Notes: generated from the letters alone by a model not told the origin. Positions 26,641-36,048 are shown, counted from the stretch's first letter. The stretch: 61,405 bases of DNA from JADFRG01 sp964590515 (GCA_964590515.1 CAZPZD010000010.1:1-61405), one strand, 5' to 3'. Program-made: numbers and translations.

Positions 26641-27645
26641 ATGAAACGCTGGCAGCTCTGGCTGGGGATTGGAATCAGCGTGGGCCTCACCGGGCTGGCG
26701 CTGCGCGGGCTGCAGCTGGACCAGGTCTGGTCCGCCGTTCAAGGTGCGGCCTATGGCTGGCTGGTTCCGGGGATCGCGGTCTACTTCCTGGCGGTCTGGG
26801 CCCGGGCCTGGCGCTGGCATTATCTGCTGCGGCCGCTGAAGCACGTTCCCACGATGGCCGCATTTCCGATCGTGTGCATCGGCTACATGGGCAACAATCT
26901 TTACCCGGCCCGGGCGGGCGAGCTCTTGCGCTCCTACGTGCTGCGCCGGAAGCACGGCGTACCCATGAGCGGCTCGCTCGCCACCATCCTGGTCGAACGC
27001 AGCTTCGACGGGGTGGTAATGTTGGGATTCATCGTCTTCAATCTGCCGGAACTGGCCCGGGCGACCTCCGATGCCGGCCTGGTCGGCAGCATTCGCTCGG
27101 TGGCAGTCCTGGGCGCGGTGGTCTTTCTCGCTGCGGTGTTGGTCTTCGGGCTGTTCGCCCGCTACCCACAGAAAGCGGCGGCCCTGGTTGGGCGTTTGCC
27201 GCTGCCCACCCGGTATCGCGCACGGGCCGAGGGATTGGCGGGGCGATTCATGGAAGGCCTGGCCTCGCTGCGTTCGCCCCGCGAAGTGCTCATGGTCCTG
27301 CTTACCTCGACCGTGATCTGGCTGTTGGAGACCGCCAAGTATTGGTTCGTGATGCACGCCTTCCCTTTCGAGGTGAGCTTTTTCGCCTTGATGCTCATGA
27401 ATGGGATCGTCAATCTCGCCACCACCCTCCCCTCGGCTCCCGGTTACCTCGGCACCTTCGACGCGCCTGGGATTGCGGTGCTGAGCGCTTACCTGGTCCC
27501 CAAGCCGCTCGCCACCGCCTACACCCTGGTGCTGCATGCCGCGCTCTGGTTGCCGATCACCTTGCTCGGCGCCTACTACCTGGCCCGCGAAAGCATCGGC
27601 TGGAGCGCGGTGCGGGCGGAGATCGCTCAAGAGGCGGCCGGGTGA
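26641..27645 (+). CDS. Lysylphosphatidylglycerol synthase-type flippase-like membrane protein (UPF0104)
   Basis: About 334 residues with eight or so hydrophobic segments. The family pattern GYMGNNLYPARAGELLRSYVLRRKHG and ATILVERSFDGVVML (about residues 80-130) and the late TTLPSAPGYLGTFDA are those of the LPG-synthase TM region family, which moves or modifies lipid-linked molecules. No catalytic aminoacyl domain is attached. The next gene, an FAD oxidoreductase, starts 14 bp later, so the pair may act on one lipid. A longer start at 26608 exists. Confidence 0.8.
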   Translation: MKRWQLWLGIGISVGLTGLALRGLQLDQVWSAVQGAAYGWLVPGIAVYFLAVWARAWRWHYLLRPLKHVPTMAAFPIVCIGYMGNNLYPARAGELLRSYVLRRKHGVPMSGSLATILVERSFDGVVMLGFIVFNLPELARATSDAGLVGSIRSVAVLGAVVFLAAVLVFGLFARYPQKAAALVGRLPLPTRYRARAEGLAGRFMEGLASLRSPREVLMVLLTSTVIWLLETAKYWFVMHAFPFEVSFFALMLMNGIVNLATTLPSAPGYLGTFDAPGIAVLSAYLVPKPLATAYTLVLHAALWLPITLLGAYYLARESIGWSAVRAEIAQEAAG

Positions 27646-27658
27646 CTGAGTTCCGTTT

Positions 27659-28951
27659 GTGAAAAAAGTCGCAATCATCGGCGCGGGTGCCGGCGGGCTG
27701 GTTGCGGCCTACGACCTGGCCCGCGCTGGCCGCCAGGTGACGGTCTTTGAGGCCGAGGGCTACGTCGGCGGATTGGCCTCCGGGTTTAAGGCACCCCATT
27801 GGGATTGGTCGGTGGAGCGCTTCTACCACCACTGGTTCGCCAGCGATCGGCACATCTTGGGCCTGATCGACGAACTGGGTTGGACCGATCAGGTGATCTT
27901 CCCGCGCCCGCTTACGGTCGTCTACCACGCCGGCTCGTTCTATCCGCTGGATTCACCCCTCGCCGTCCTCCGCTTTCCGGGCATCCCGTTCGTCGACCGG
28001 CTGCGGATCGGGGTCGTGATCGCTTACCTGCGGTACCTCGCTCCCTGGCAGCCATTGGAGCGGGCGACGGCCCACGCATGGCTCTCCAGCCGGGTCGGTC
28101 GGCGGGCCTACGAGTCGCTCTGGGAGCCGCTGCTGGTCGGGAAATTCGGAACCCACTATCAGGAGGTCAACATGGCCTGGTTCTGGGCGCGGGTCAAAGC
28201 CCGCACCCCGCGGCTCGGGACTTTTCAGGGCGGCTTCCAGGCCTTCATGGACCGGCTGGCAGACGAAGTGCGGCGGCTCGGGGTGGCCATCCATCTCCGA
28301 GCGCCGGTCGACCGGATCGAGCCCTCGCCCGCGGGCGGACTGCACCTGCAGGTGGGCGGGGAGCGGCAGGAATTCGATCAAGGCCTGGTCACGACCTCGC
28401 CCACGCTTTTGGCCCGGCTTGCCCCGGCCCTGCCCGAGGCCTACTTGCAGGGGCTGCTCTCGCTCAAGTCGATGGGCGCGGTGGTGATGGTGCTCGCCCT
28501 GCGGCAGCGCCTCTCGGAGCACGGGCACTACTGGCATAACCTGCCGAAGGCAGCCGGCTTTCCGTTCCTGTCGATGGTCGAGCACACCAACTTCGTGCCC
28601 CCCGGGCATTTCGGGGGGGACCACATCGTGTATTGCGGCGATTACCTCGATCCCTCCCACGAGTACTTCAAACTGAGCCAGCCCGAGCTGCTGCAACGGT
28701 TCCTGCCGGCACTAGTGCGATTCAATCCGCGTTTCCAGCCGGATTGGGTCAAGCAGAGCTGGCTTTTCCGCACCCCCTATGCTCAGCCGGTGCCGCCGGT
28801 GAATCACTCCCAGTCGATCCCCGACCTGCGCACGCCGATTCATGGGCTGTGGCTGGCAAGCATGAGCCAGGTCTATCCGTGGGATCGCGGTACGAACTTC
28901 GCTGTTGAGATTGCCCGCAAGGCCGCCCGTCGCATGTTGACCGAGCCCTGA
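27659..28951 (+). CDS. NAD(P)/FAD-dependent oxidoreductase, protoporphyrinogen-oxidase/amine-oxidase fold
   Basis: 430 residues. GTG start, then the Rossmann dinucleotide motif AIIGAGAGGLVAAYDLARAG with the ribose Glu in VTVFEAEGYVGGLAS. FYHHWF (about residue 54) and GKFGTHYQEVNMAWFWAR are typical of the FAD subgroup that includes desaturase-like and UDP-galactopyranose mutase-like enzymes. SMSQVYPWDRGTNFAVEIARKAA at the end is the FAD-contact motif. It may reduce or desaturate a lipid-linked sugar or isoprenoid. Confidence 0.8.
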   Translation: MKKVAIIGAGAGGLVAAYDLARAGRQVTVFEAEGYVGGLASGFKAPHWDWSVERFYHHWFASDRHILGLIDELGWTDQVIFPRPLTVVYHAGSFYPLDSPLAVLRFPGIPFVDRLRIGVVIAYLRYLAPWQPLERATAHAWLSSRVGRRAYESLWEPLLVGKFGTHYQEVNMAWFWARVKARTPRLGTFQGGFQAFMDRLADEVRRLGVAIHLRAPVDRIEPSPAGGLHLQVGGERQEFDQGLVTTSPTLLARLAPALPEAYLQGLLSLKSMGAVVMVLALRQRLSEHGHYWHNLPKAAGFPFLSMVEHTNFVPPGHFGGDHIVYCGDYLDPSHEYFKLSQPELLQRFLPALVRFNPRFQPDWVKQSWLFRTPYAQPVPPVNHSQSIPDLRTPIHGLWLASMSQVYPWDRGTNFAVEIARKAARRMLTEP

Positions 28952-29007
28952 CGAGCCGGCCGGGTTAGAATAGCGCCGACCTGGCGAGACCGAATAGGAG
29001 GAACAGG

Positions 29008-29415
29008 ATGGCCAGCATCAAGGACGTCGTGGCAGTGTACGCGCCGGAGCTCGATCTGGGCGAGCCGGTCCCGCTCGAGGAGGCGGTCGCCTTCTTAAAG
29101 GAGAAGAGCACTCTCGAGCCGGACACGATCCAAGCCGTGCTTAGCGCGTTTGCCGAGCTGGCCTACTGGTATCTGCTGCGCGGCCGGCCGACGCCCCTTC
29201 CGGGAATTGGCCACCTGATCCCGACCGTTTCATTGGATGGAGTTTTCGGAGCGGCGGTGCAGGTCGATCCGGCATTCAGCCAGAAGCTGGGTGGACCGGA
29301 TGACTACCGCGGCGGCATCAACCGGCGGGAGAACATCGGCGTGCCGCCCCGCCGGCTCGCCCAAATGTGGAATTCCAGCCACCCTGATGATCGGATCGAC
29401 ACCCGCGCGTTGTGA
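29008..29415 (+). CDS. HU-like DNA-binding domain protein (divergent)
   Basis: 135 residues. The middle part, SAFAELAYWYLLRGRPTPLPGIGHLIPTVS, follows the HU/IHF pattern of helices followed by a Gly-x-x-x-Leu-Pro-Gly-Ile-Gly turn, but the second half (SQKLGGPDDYRGGINRRENIG) is not standard HU. It could be a small nucleoid or phage-type protein. A TAGAAT box lies 36 bp upstream. It overlaps the following cytochrome gene by 4 bp (GTGA), so the two are co-expressed, an odd pairing. Confidence 0.5.
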   Translation: MASIKDVVAVYAPELDLGEPVPLEEAVAFLKEKSTLEPDTIQAVLSAFAELAYWYLLRGRPTPLPGIGHLIPTVSLDGVFGAAVQVDPAFSQKLGGPDDYRGGINRRENIGVPPRRLAQMWNSSHPDDRIDTRAL

Positions 29416-31115
29416 GTCCGCGTTGGCTGATCGCCGGCCTTGCCGTATTGGCCATCTCGGCGTGCAGCTCGGCCCCGGCCCCCACGCCGACGGCTGAGCC
29501 CATAGACTCCGGCCCGACCCGCACGCCTCCACCCCCCGCAACCCCAATTCCCACAATCCGGCCGGCAAATGAACAGGCAGGACTTCCCCTGCCCGTCGTG
29601 CAGGGAGAATTCTTCGCCGTTTCCGGAGTCTGCGCAGCTTGCCACATGAACATGGTCGATGACTCGGGCGCCGATGTCTCGATCGATTCTGCCTGGCGTT
29701 CGACCCTCATGGCGAACTCGGCGCGGGATCCCTACTGGCAGGCCGTCGTGCGGGCGGAGGTGGTCCGGCAGCCCGAGCGGCGGAGCGAGATCGAGGACCT
29801 GTGCGCCACCTGTCATATGCCGATGGCCCGCTTCACCGAGGCGGCAGCCGGAACTCCGGCCGCGATATTGGATGGCGGCCTCTTAGATCCCGATCATCCG
29901 CTGCATGCCCTGGCGATGGATGGAGTGTCCTGCACGCTGTGCCATCAGATCCGCCCGGATAATCTGGGTTACGTGGAGAGTTACAACGGTCGATTTCAGA
30001 TCGATACCGAACTGGACCCAGGGAAGCGAGTGATCTACGGCCCGTATGCGGTGGCGGAAGATCTCGCGGAGTTCATGGAACTGGGCTCGGGATATGTTCC
30101 CGTGCAGGGCGTGCACCTCGGTGACTCAGAGCTCTGCGGGACCTGCCACACACTGCTTCTGGCGAATGCCGGTTTCGAATTTCCGCTGCAGACCACCTAT
30201 TTCGAATGGTTTTACAGCGACTATCGGACTGCCGAGTCTTGCCAGGACTGCCATATGCCGGAAGCCATCGGTGGGGTCCGAGTGGCGAGCACTAGCCCGT
30301 TTCCCCGCAGCCCGTTTGCCCAGCACACGTTCGTCGGCGCCAACAGCACCATGCTGCAGCTCATGGGAACCTACGTTCAGGAGCTCGGGCTGACCGCCTC
30401 TGCGGAGCAGTTCGAGACCACTCGCCTGCTCAGTGTGGATCAATTGGAAAACCGGTCCGCTGAACTTGAAATCGAAGAGCTCCGGATCTCAGGAGCGCGG
30501 GTGACAGTTGACCTGTTGGTGCGCAACCTAGCCGGGCACAAGTTTCCAAGCGGCTTTCCCGCAGCCCGGGCCTGGATCAGGCTCTGGGTCGAGGATGGAC
30601 AGGGGCAGCTGGTCTTCGAGTCGGGAGGCTACGACACCGCGGGACGGATCCTGGCCAACGACCATGATCTGGACCCGGCCGCCTTCGAACCGCACTACCT
30701 ATCGGTCGTGCAGGCCGACCAGGTGCAGATCTATGAGGCGGTCCCGCGGGATGCCGGCGGTCGCTTGACCACCAACCTGATGGAGTCGGTCGCCTACGCC
30801 AAGGACAATCGCCTGCTTCCGGCCGGGATGGACACGCTACGGGCGCCCGAGGCGATCCAGGTGCGGGGTCGGGCCGCGGAAGACGGTGACTTTCTGGCCG
30901 GGGAAGACCGGATTCAATATTCCTTCAGCCTGGGTACGGCCGAGGGGCCGTTTACCCTCGGGGTTGAGCTGTTGTACCAGTCGATCGGGTACCGTTGGGT
31001 CGAGAACTTGCGCGGGCTGGAGGGTGAGGAGGTGGCGCGCTTCATCGGCTTTTATGACGCGGTTCCTAACCTGCCGGTCGTGGTGGCCCGCCAGACGGTC
31101 GAGCTGGAGGGCTGA
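29412..31115 (+). CDS. Multiheme c-type cytochrome lipoprotein (five CxxCH)
   Basis: 567 residues. The lipoprotein signal ends in LAISAC, then a Pro/Thr-rich linker follows. Five heme-binding motifs lie in the first half: CAACH, CATCH, CTLCH, CGTCH and CQDCH, all in the first 285 residues. The second half (from about residue 330) has no Cys cluster and resembles a beta-rich domain. The arrangement is that of cytochrome c554/nitrite reductase-like cytochromes that shuttle electrons outside the membrane. The partner is unknown. Confidence 0.85.
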   Translation: MSPRWLIAGLAVLAISACSSAPAPTPTAEPIDSGPTRTPPPPATPIPTIRPANEQAGLPLPVVQGEFFAVSGVCAACHMNMVDDSGADVSIDSAWRSTLMANSARDPYWQAVVRAEVVRQPERRSEIEDLCATCHMPMARFTEAAAGTPAAILDGGLLDPDHPLHALAMDGVSCTLCHQIRPDNLGYVESYNGRFQIDTELDPGKRVIYGPYAVAEDLAEFMELGSGYVPVQGVHLGDSELCGTCHTLLLANAGFEFPLQTTYFEWFYSDYRTAESCQDCHMPEAIGGVRVASTSPFPRSPFAQHTFVGANSTMLQLMGTYVQELGLTASAEQFETTRLLSVDQLENRSAELEIEELRISGARVTVDLLVRNLAGHKFPSGFPAARAWIRLWVEDGQGQLVFESGGYDTAGRILANDHDLDPAAFEPHYLSVVQADQVQIYEAVPRDAGGRLTTNLMESVAYAKDNRLLPAGMDTLRAPEAIQVRGRAAEDGDFLAGEDRIQYSFSLGTAEGPFTLGVELLYQSIGYRWVENLRGLEGEEVARFIGFYDAVPNLPVVVARQTVELEG

Positions 31116-31132
31116 GGCCCGGCCGGTCGAGT

Positions 31133-31546
31133 TCAGGCCGGGAGCAGCTCGAGCAGCACTCGGAACAGGTCGGTCTCGGTGATGATCCCGACGACCTTCC
31201 CTGCTTGAACAACGGGCAGGCCGCCGATCTTTTTCTCGGCCATGATCCGGGCGGCTTCCTGAACCGGCGTCTCGGGCGTGACTGTGATCACGTTCTTGGT
31301 CATCACATCCTTCAACGTGACCTTGCTGAGCAGGTAGTTCAGCTCCCACACGCTCAATGAAGTGGCATCGGAGGGCGAGGCATGCAGCAGGTCCCGATCC
31401 GAGACGATCCCGACAAGTTTGCCCTTCTTATCGACCACCGGCAGGCGGCGGATCCCGCGCTCCCGCATCAGTTGGAGGGCCTCCTGCATCGGCATCTCGG
31501 GTGGCGCTGTGATGGGCGGCCGGGTCATGTGGTCTTTGATCTGCAT
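31133..31546 (-). CDS. Two-CBS-domain protein
   Basis: 137 residues from an ATG at 31546 with AAAGGAG upstream. Two CBS repeats: MTRPPITAPPEMPMQEALQLM...GKLVGIVSDRDLL and VMTKNVITVTPETPVQEAARIM...GKVVGIITETDLF. CBS pairs bind adenosine nucleotides and usually regulate attached or partner proteins. No catalytic domain is attached and the partner cannot be inferred. It converges with the cytochrome gene. Confidence 0.9.
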   Translation of the reverse strand: MQIKDHMTRPPITAPPEMPMQEALQLMRERGIRRLPVVDKKGKLVGIVSDRDLLHASPSDATSLSVWELNYLLSKVTLKDVMTKNVITVTPETPVQEAARIMAEKKIGGLPVVQAGKVVGIITETDLFRVLLELLPA

Positions 31547-31719
31547 GGCTGAGGCTCCTTTCGGGTCTCTGCCTCGATGAGGCTTACTGACCGTCATCGT
31601 ACGCTGGGTCCGGGCGGTCTGGGCAGTGGGGAAACTCCTCCAGTTGACAGTCCTTTCGTCCATTGAGTGGGCCTGCTTGGCCCTTCCGCGGATCGCACGC
31701 CTACAACTCCATGGGACCG

Positions 31720-32964
31720 ATGCAACTGGCAGCTGAGCGGCCGTCTCTCACCGATCCGACCCTGGTCCGCCTGCAGCAGACCTGGCGGTGGCTGGCGTGG
31801 CTGATGGGCGCGGCGTTGCTTGCCGGATTCGCTGGGCTGGCCGTCGCTTGGGAGCTCGGACCCGCGATCCGGTGGCTCGGCCTCGCGGGGCTAACCGCCG
31901 GTTATTCGCTCGCTCACTTGAAGCGCAATCTAGGGCGGAACCGGGCCGCTGCAGGAGCAACCCTGTATGCCGACTTAGGGCCAGGCACGCTCGTCACGTT
32001 GCTGCGGGGTATTCTGCTGGCCGCGGCGTGCGGGTTCCTGTTTTGGCCGCGGCCCCCGGGCGGCTTGGCCTGGGCGCCAGCAATCCTGTTTGCAACTGCC
32101 GAATTGCTGGACTACCTCGATGGGTACCTGGCCCGCCGGTCCGGGCGGCAGACCGAGCTGGGCGTGTCCTTCGACCTCGCGCTCGACAACCTGGGAATGC
32201 TGATCGGCTCTGCGCTGGCGGTGTGGTACCGGGTTCTGCCCTGGCCGTTCCTGACGATCGGGTTCGCCGGCTACCTGTTCCAGCTCGGTCGCTGGGCGCG
32301 GCGGCGGTCCGGTCGGGAGGTCCGCGAGTTCCCACCCAGCTCCAGCCGGCGCCCGATAGCCGGCTTGATGATGGGATTCCTGAGTGCCATGCTGTGGCCG
32401 ATCCTTAAGCCGCCCGAGACCACCCTGGCCGGGTTATTCTTTCTGGCGCCCCTTCTCGTCAGCTTCGCCCGCGACTGGCTCGTGATCAGCGGTTTGGTGA
32501 ATCCGGCCAGCGAGGGCTACCGGCGGGCGCGCTTGCTGGCCCGCACAGTGCTGTTGAGGTGGGTCCCCGTGCCGGCTCGTGTGGTGACGGTCTTGAGTCT
32601 GGTCGCCGAAGTCTCTACGAACGCGGGTCGGCTATCGGCGCGAGCCATGCTGTTCCAGCAGGCAGGATTTCCCTTCGACGAACGGGCCGTTGGGCTATTT
32701 CTGATCCTGGAGGGCCTCGGCGTGCTACTGATCGGACTCGGGATCGCCGGCCGCGCCGCGGCTTCCATTCTGATCTTCCCGATCGGCTTCACGATCGTGG
32801 CTGCCGGCCTAACCCCCGACGCGCGCCTGCTGCTGTCCGGGGTACTGACGGTGCTGATCCTTGGCACTGGGGCCTATTCGCTCTGGCAGCCGGAAGATCG
32901 GATCTTCACCCGCCGGCTGGGGCGCCCGATGGAGTCAGTCCGCCGCACGGAAGGATCTGGCTGA
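31720..32964 (+). CDS. CDP-alcohol phosphatidyltransferase with long C-terminal membrane region
   Basis: The CDP-alcohol phosphotransferase motif is intact: DYLDGYLARRSGRQTELGVSFD (about residues 132-153) followed by LALD, matching D-G-x2-A-R-x8-G-x3-D-x3-D. These integral membrane enzymes join a CDP-activated lipid to an alcohol headgroup. Most are 180-220 residues; this one is about 414, with six or more extra hydrophobic segments. ATG at 31720 is chosen; 31711 is also possible. It stands divergent to the CBS gene and converges with the methyltransferase. Confidence 0.82.
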   Translation: MQLAAERPSLTDPTLVRLQQTWRWLAWLMGAALLAGFAGLAVAWELGPAIRWLGLAGLTAGYSLAHLKRNLGRNRAAAGATLYADLGPGTLVTLLRGILLAAACGFLFWPRPPGGLAWAPAILFATAELLDYLDGYLARRSGRQTELGVSFDLALDNLGMLIGSALAVWYRVLPWPFLTIGFAGYLFQLGRWARRRSGREVREFPPSSSRRPIAGLMMGFLSAMLWPILKPPETTLAGLFFLAPLLVSFARDWLVISGLVNPASEGYRRARLLARTVLLRWVPVPARVVTVLSLVAEVSTNAGRLSARAMLFQQAGFPFDERAVGLFLILEGLGVLLIGLGIAGRAAASILIFPIGFTIVAAGLTPDARLLLSGVLTVLILGTGAYSLWQPEDRIFTRRLGRPMESVRRTEGSG

Positions 32965-33001
32965 TGGGCGCCCTCCGCGGCGGGCAGTCGTCCCTGGCCG
33001 C

Positions 33002-33928
33002 TCAGCCGCGCCGGCCGAGGAAATCGAGCTGATGGGCGAGGTAGACCAACTCGGCTCGGGCCAGCTGCGCGCGACGCTGCTCGAGCCAGTGCGCCAACCC
33101 GCCGGGATCGAGTTCGGCATGTCCGGTGAGGCTGTGCTCGATGAAGTTCAGGATCCAGCGGAGGAAGACCTCCTGCTCCGCTGAGTAGGCGCCGGATCGC
33201 GGAAAGACCACCCAATCCGAGCTGCCCGCCTCGAGCAATTCGGCACCGGCCTCTCGCAGCTCCCGAAACAAATGCCGTCCGGCGCGGCTGTCTCCAGAGG
33301 GGAAGCCTCGCCGCATGCGCCGGTCCATCGTCCCGTGGTAGAAAGCCATGATCTGCTCGTCGAGCGATCGGTCGAACTCGGGCTCCAGAATCGTCAGCCC
33401 ATCAAAGACCAGGCTGAAATAGAAGAGGCCGCCGGGCCGCAGCAGGGGCAGCATTGCGGCGAGGGCCCGGGGCACATCCACCAAGTCGAGCAGCGCGTGC
33501 GCCACGAGCAGATCCCAATCCTGTCCGAGCTCGACCCGCGCCGGTAGGTCAACTGCGTCGGCCTGGGAGAAGCGGGCAGTCACCGACACGCCCGGTCCCG
33601 TGATGGAAAGCGTGCCAGATTCGGCGTGCACCGCGCGGCCAGTCGCTTCGCCCCACCGGGCCAGCCGCGGCGGAGCCGCGTGCAGGTTTTCCGCGGACAG
33701 GTCGAGCCCCCGGTAGTCCGCCGCGCTCAAGACCGTGCGGTCGATCAACCGCTCCAGCATGGTCCCGATTCCGCATCCAGCTTCGAGCACCTGGGGTCTG
33801 TTGTAGCCGGCCATCGCCTCCTGCAGGGAGGACCAGACCCGAGCGTTCAGCGCCCGATCGTCGATTGCTTTCTTGGCGGCCAGGTATTCGACGTACGAAA
33901 GCGCAGTTGGGCTAGCGGGCCCGAGCAT
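33002..33928 (-). CDS. Class I SAM-dependent methyltransferase
   Basis: 308 residues. The SAM-binding motif I is VLEAGCGIGTMLERLID (about residues 49-65), with motif II GLDLSAEN, motif IV DLLVAHALLDLVDVPRAL and LLRPGGLFYFSLVFDG. ATG at 33928 has GGAGGTGA upstream. The acceptor is unknown. It is the downstream end of the minus-strand cluster that includes GT4, PTPS-like, dehydrogenase and RibD-C genes, so it probably methylates a product of that pathway. Confidence 0.82.
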   Translation of the reverse strand: MLGPASPTALSYVEYLAAKKAIDDRALNARVWSSLQEAMAGYNRPQVLEAGCGIGTMLERLIDRTVLSAADYRGLDLSAENLHAAPPRLARWGEATGRAVHAESGTLSITGPGVSVTARFSQADAVDLPARVELGQDWDLLVAHALLDLVDVPRALAAMLPLLRPGGLFYFSLVFDGLTILEPEFDRSLDEQIMAFYHGTMDRRMRRGFPSGDSRAGRHLFRELREAGAELLEAGSSDWVVFPRSGAYSAEQEVFLRWILNFIEHSLTGHAELDPGGLAHWLEQRRAQLARAELVYLAHQLDFLGRRG

Positions 33929-34024
33929 CGATCTCACCTCCCGGCCAGCATCCGGCCATTCGGTTCAGTTGGCGAGACAGCACCGGATCGAATTGGCCTG
34001 ATCTCCTCGTCCGTCAAGCGCGGG

Positions 34025-34456
34025 TTACGAACCCGACGCCGCGCTTTGCCTGCCGCTTCCGGCACTCACCGCCCGAAGGTGGGCGAAGAGGGCGTAGATC
34101 AGGATGAGTTCATCCAATTTGGTCGCCCAGCCCATAAAATCCCGCGTTCCGCCCGGAATCCAGGCCAATATCGTCAACGCGGTGTAGCCACTGAAGAGGT
34201 AATGGTGTGCGACTCGGACGGTAGTTCCGGACGGGCCTATGCTGATCGGTCGGCCCGAGATTTCCACCCGCACTTGCTTATTGAGAAAGGACTCGGGCAA
34301 CGCCGCGAATGCAGCAACCAGCCCAAGATAGCCAAGGCCGTTCAGGATGAACAGCGCCGAGAACTCGCCGAGCTGTACACTCAGCAGAACGCCGTGCACC
34401 AGAGCGGTGATCAACCCGGTGACTAGGACCACCCTGCGCAGATTCGTTTGACTCAT
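34025..34456 (-). CDS. Four-helix membrane protein of unknown function
   Basis: 143 residues from ATG 34456 with AAGGAGGAG upstream. Three to four hydrophobic segments (about residues 9-30, 35-53, 87-102 and 114-128) flank a soluble loop of about 30 residues (NKQVRVEISGRPISIGPSG). No domain is recognised. The tight ribosome site and orientation within the cluster support it as a real gene. Confidence 0.6.
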   Translation of the reverse strand: MSQTNLRRVVLVTGLITALVHGVLLSVQLGEFSALFILNGLGYLGLVAAFAALPESFLNKQVRVEISGRPISIGPSGTTVRVAHHYLFSGYTALTILAWIPGGTRDFMGWATKLDELILIYALFAHLRAVSAGSGRQSAASGS

Positions 34457-34541
34457 CGGTCTCCTCCTTAACTGAGCAGCAGCTTGATGCTTCCTTGTTG
34501 CTCGGTTTCGAACGATGATGCGGAGCGACGATTCGCCGTTA

Positions 34542-35630
34542 TCAGATTCGAACGCGGGAGCGTTCCACGATCTCCGCCAAAAACGACCGCACGCGGTCCG
34601 CGCACTGCTCCCAGGTCGGATGCGCTTCGAAGCTGGCCAGGGCCCGCGAGGCCATCGAGGACAACAGGGCCCGGTCGCCGGCCAGCCGGGCGAGCCGCTC
34701 CGCCAGCACGACCGGGTCGTTAGGTGGAACGAGGAATCCGTTCTCGCCGTCCCGAACCAGCTCGGCCGCACCGCCGGCCGACCCGGCGAGGGCCGGAAGC
34801 CCACAGCCCATTCCCTCCAGATAGGCGATTGCGAATCCTTCATGGGCCGAGGGCATCACCAATAACTGCGCCTCCATCAAGTGACCCCGGATCGCGCTGT
34901 GCGGTAGCGAGCCGAGCAATTGCACCTGGCTGTTCATTCGCCCGATCCGCCGGCGGATGCGGCGCGCGTACGCTGGATGGAGATCTGGCGAGCCGATCAC
35001 GTTGAGCTGCGCGGCATCCGGGGGCAGCCGCTGCAGCGCGTCGAGCACGGTGTGCAGCCCCTTACGGGGAATCAGATTGCCCAGGAACACGAGCCGCAGC
35101 GGCCCGGCCTGGGCAGCGCGCCCGGCAATCTCCTGGCGATCAATTCGCCCGTTCAGGAGATCTCGACCTGGATGAGCGACCACTCCCGGAATCTCCGCCC
35201 CGAGCAGCGCCTCGACCGCTGCCCTTGTGGCTCGGCTGACGAACACTGCGCCGGATACGCTGCGCAAGTAAGCCCGCTCGATCCGGCGGTAGATCCAATT
35301 CAGGCTGCGGGGCCGCGGTTCGCCGCTGCGTAGAAGATGCACGATCGCAACGATCAGCGTTCCGGCTGCACGCAGCTGGCTGTTCAACCAGAACAAGGAA
35401 GGGTGGTTGAGCTCGTCCTGCAGCAGCAGGTCGTACTGCCCGGTCTGCAGCCGGCGTCGCAGCTGCGGGTCGAAGTTGTCGAGCAGATTCCGGGCATAGC
35501 GTCGGGCCGGCAGGGAGATCAGCTCGACCTGATCTCCCCCCTTCCGCAGGGCCTCGACCAGCCTGCGGTCGTACAGGTAGCCGCCGGATCGCTGGTCGAG
35601 CGGGCCATAGATCACCAGTCCCAGGTTCAT
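34542..35630 (-). CDS. Glycosyltransferase family 4
   Basis: 362 residues with a GT-B fold. N-terminal GLVIYGPLDQRSGGYLYDRRLVEAL, the middle nucleotide-binding LRLVFLGNLIPRKGLHTVLDAL, and the retaining-GT motif EGFAIAYLEGMGCGLPALAG, with the E-x7-E pair near residue 278. It transfers a sugar from a nucleotide donor to an acceptor that, from context, may be a pterin- or lipid-linked alcohol. ATG at 35630 overlaps the stop of the upstream PTPS-like gene by 4 bp. Confidence 0.88.
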   Translation of the reverse strand: MNLGLVIYGPLDQRSGGYLYDRRLVEALRKGGDQVELISLPARRYARNLLDNFDPQLRRRLQTGQYDLLLQDELNHPSLFWLNSQLRAAGTLIVAIVHLLRSGEPRPRSLNWIYRRIERAYLRSVSGAVFVSRATRAAVEALLGAEIPGVVAHPGRDLLNGRIDRQEIAGRAAQAGPLRLVFLGNLIPRKGLHTVLDALQRLPPDAAQLNVIGSPDLHPAYARRIRRRIGRMNSQVQLLGSLPHSAIRGHLMEAQLLVMPSAHEGFAIAYLEGMGCGLPALAGSAGGAAELVRDGENGFLVPPNDPVVLAERLARLAGDRALLSSMASRALASFEAHPTWEQCADRVRSFLAEIVERSRVRI

Positions 35631-36007
35631 GACTTTGTGGTCCGGAAAGAGGCCGAGGCGCTCTCGTCCTCCCAGAGCCGGACGGTGAGGCTTCGGATCC
35701 CCGGTTGTTGCAGGCTCTGATCGAAGGAGCTGCACAGGATGCGGCAGAATTGTTCGAGACTAGGATTAATGTCGTGGAATGCCGCCAGCTGGTTCAAGCT
35801 CTGGCCGCGGTACGTCTCGAGAGTCGCATCCACCATTCGCCCCAGCTCGACCAGGTCAACTAGAAATCCGTGCCGGTCGAGTCGGTCGCCCTCCAGCTCG
35901 ACCTCCAGCCGATAATCATGGGAATGGGGTAGATTTTCGGGACCCCAATCTCCGCCAATCAGGAAATGGCTGGCGGAGAAGCTGCGGCGTAGCGCGAGCG
36001 AGAACAT
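35627..36007 (-). CDS. 6-pyruvoyl-tetrahydropterin synthase-like (QueD family) with Glu at the catalytic Cys position
   Basis: 126 residues. Zinc-binding His residues appear in FSASHFL and PHSHDY. The late segment DINPSLEQFCRILCSSF and SLTVRLWEDESASASF match the family. In QueD and PTPS the nucleophile sits in C-x-x-x-H-G-H; here the aligned stretch reads E-N-L-P-H-S-H, so Glu takes that place, as in the PTPS-III type. Canonical QueD activity is therefore unlikely and the product is unknown. It is translationally coupled to GT4. Confidence 0.82.
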   Translation of the reverse strand: MFSLALRRSFSASHFLIGGDWGPENLPHSHDYRLEVELEGDRLDRHGFLVDLVELGRMVDATLETYRGQSLNQLAAFHDINPSLEQFCRILCSSFDQSLQQPGIRSLTVRLWEDESASASFRTTKS

Positions 36008-36048
36008 GGGCTAGCGGCCTGCCTTTGCCTAGTACGCGTAATTGCCGC

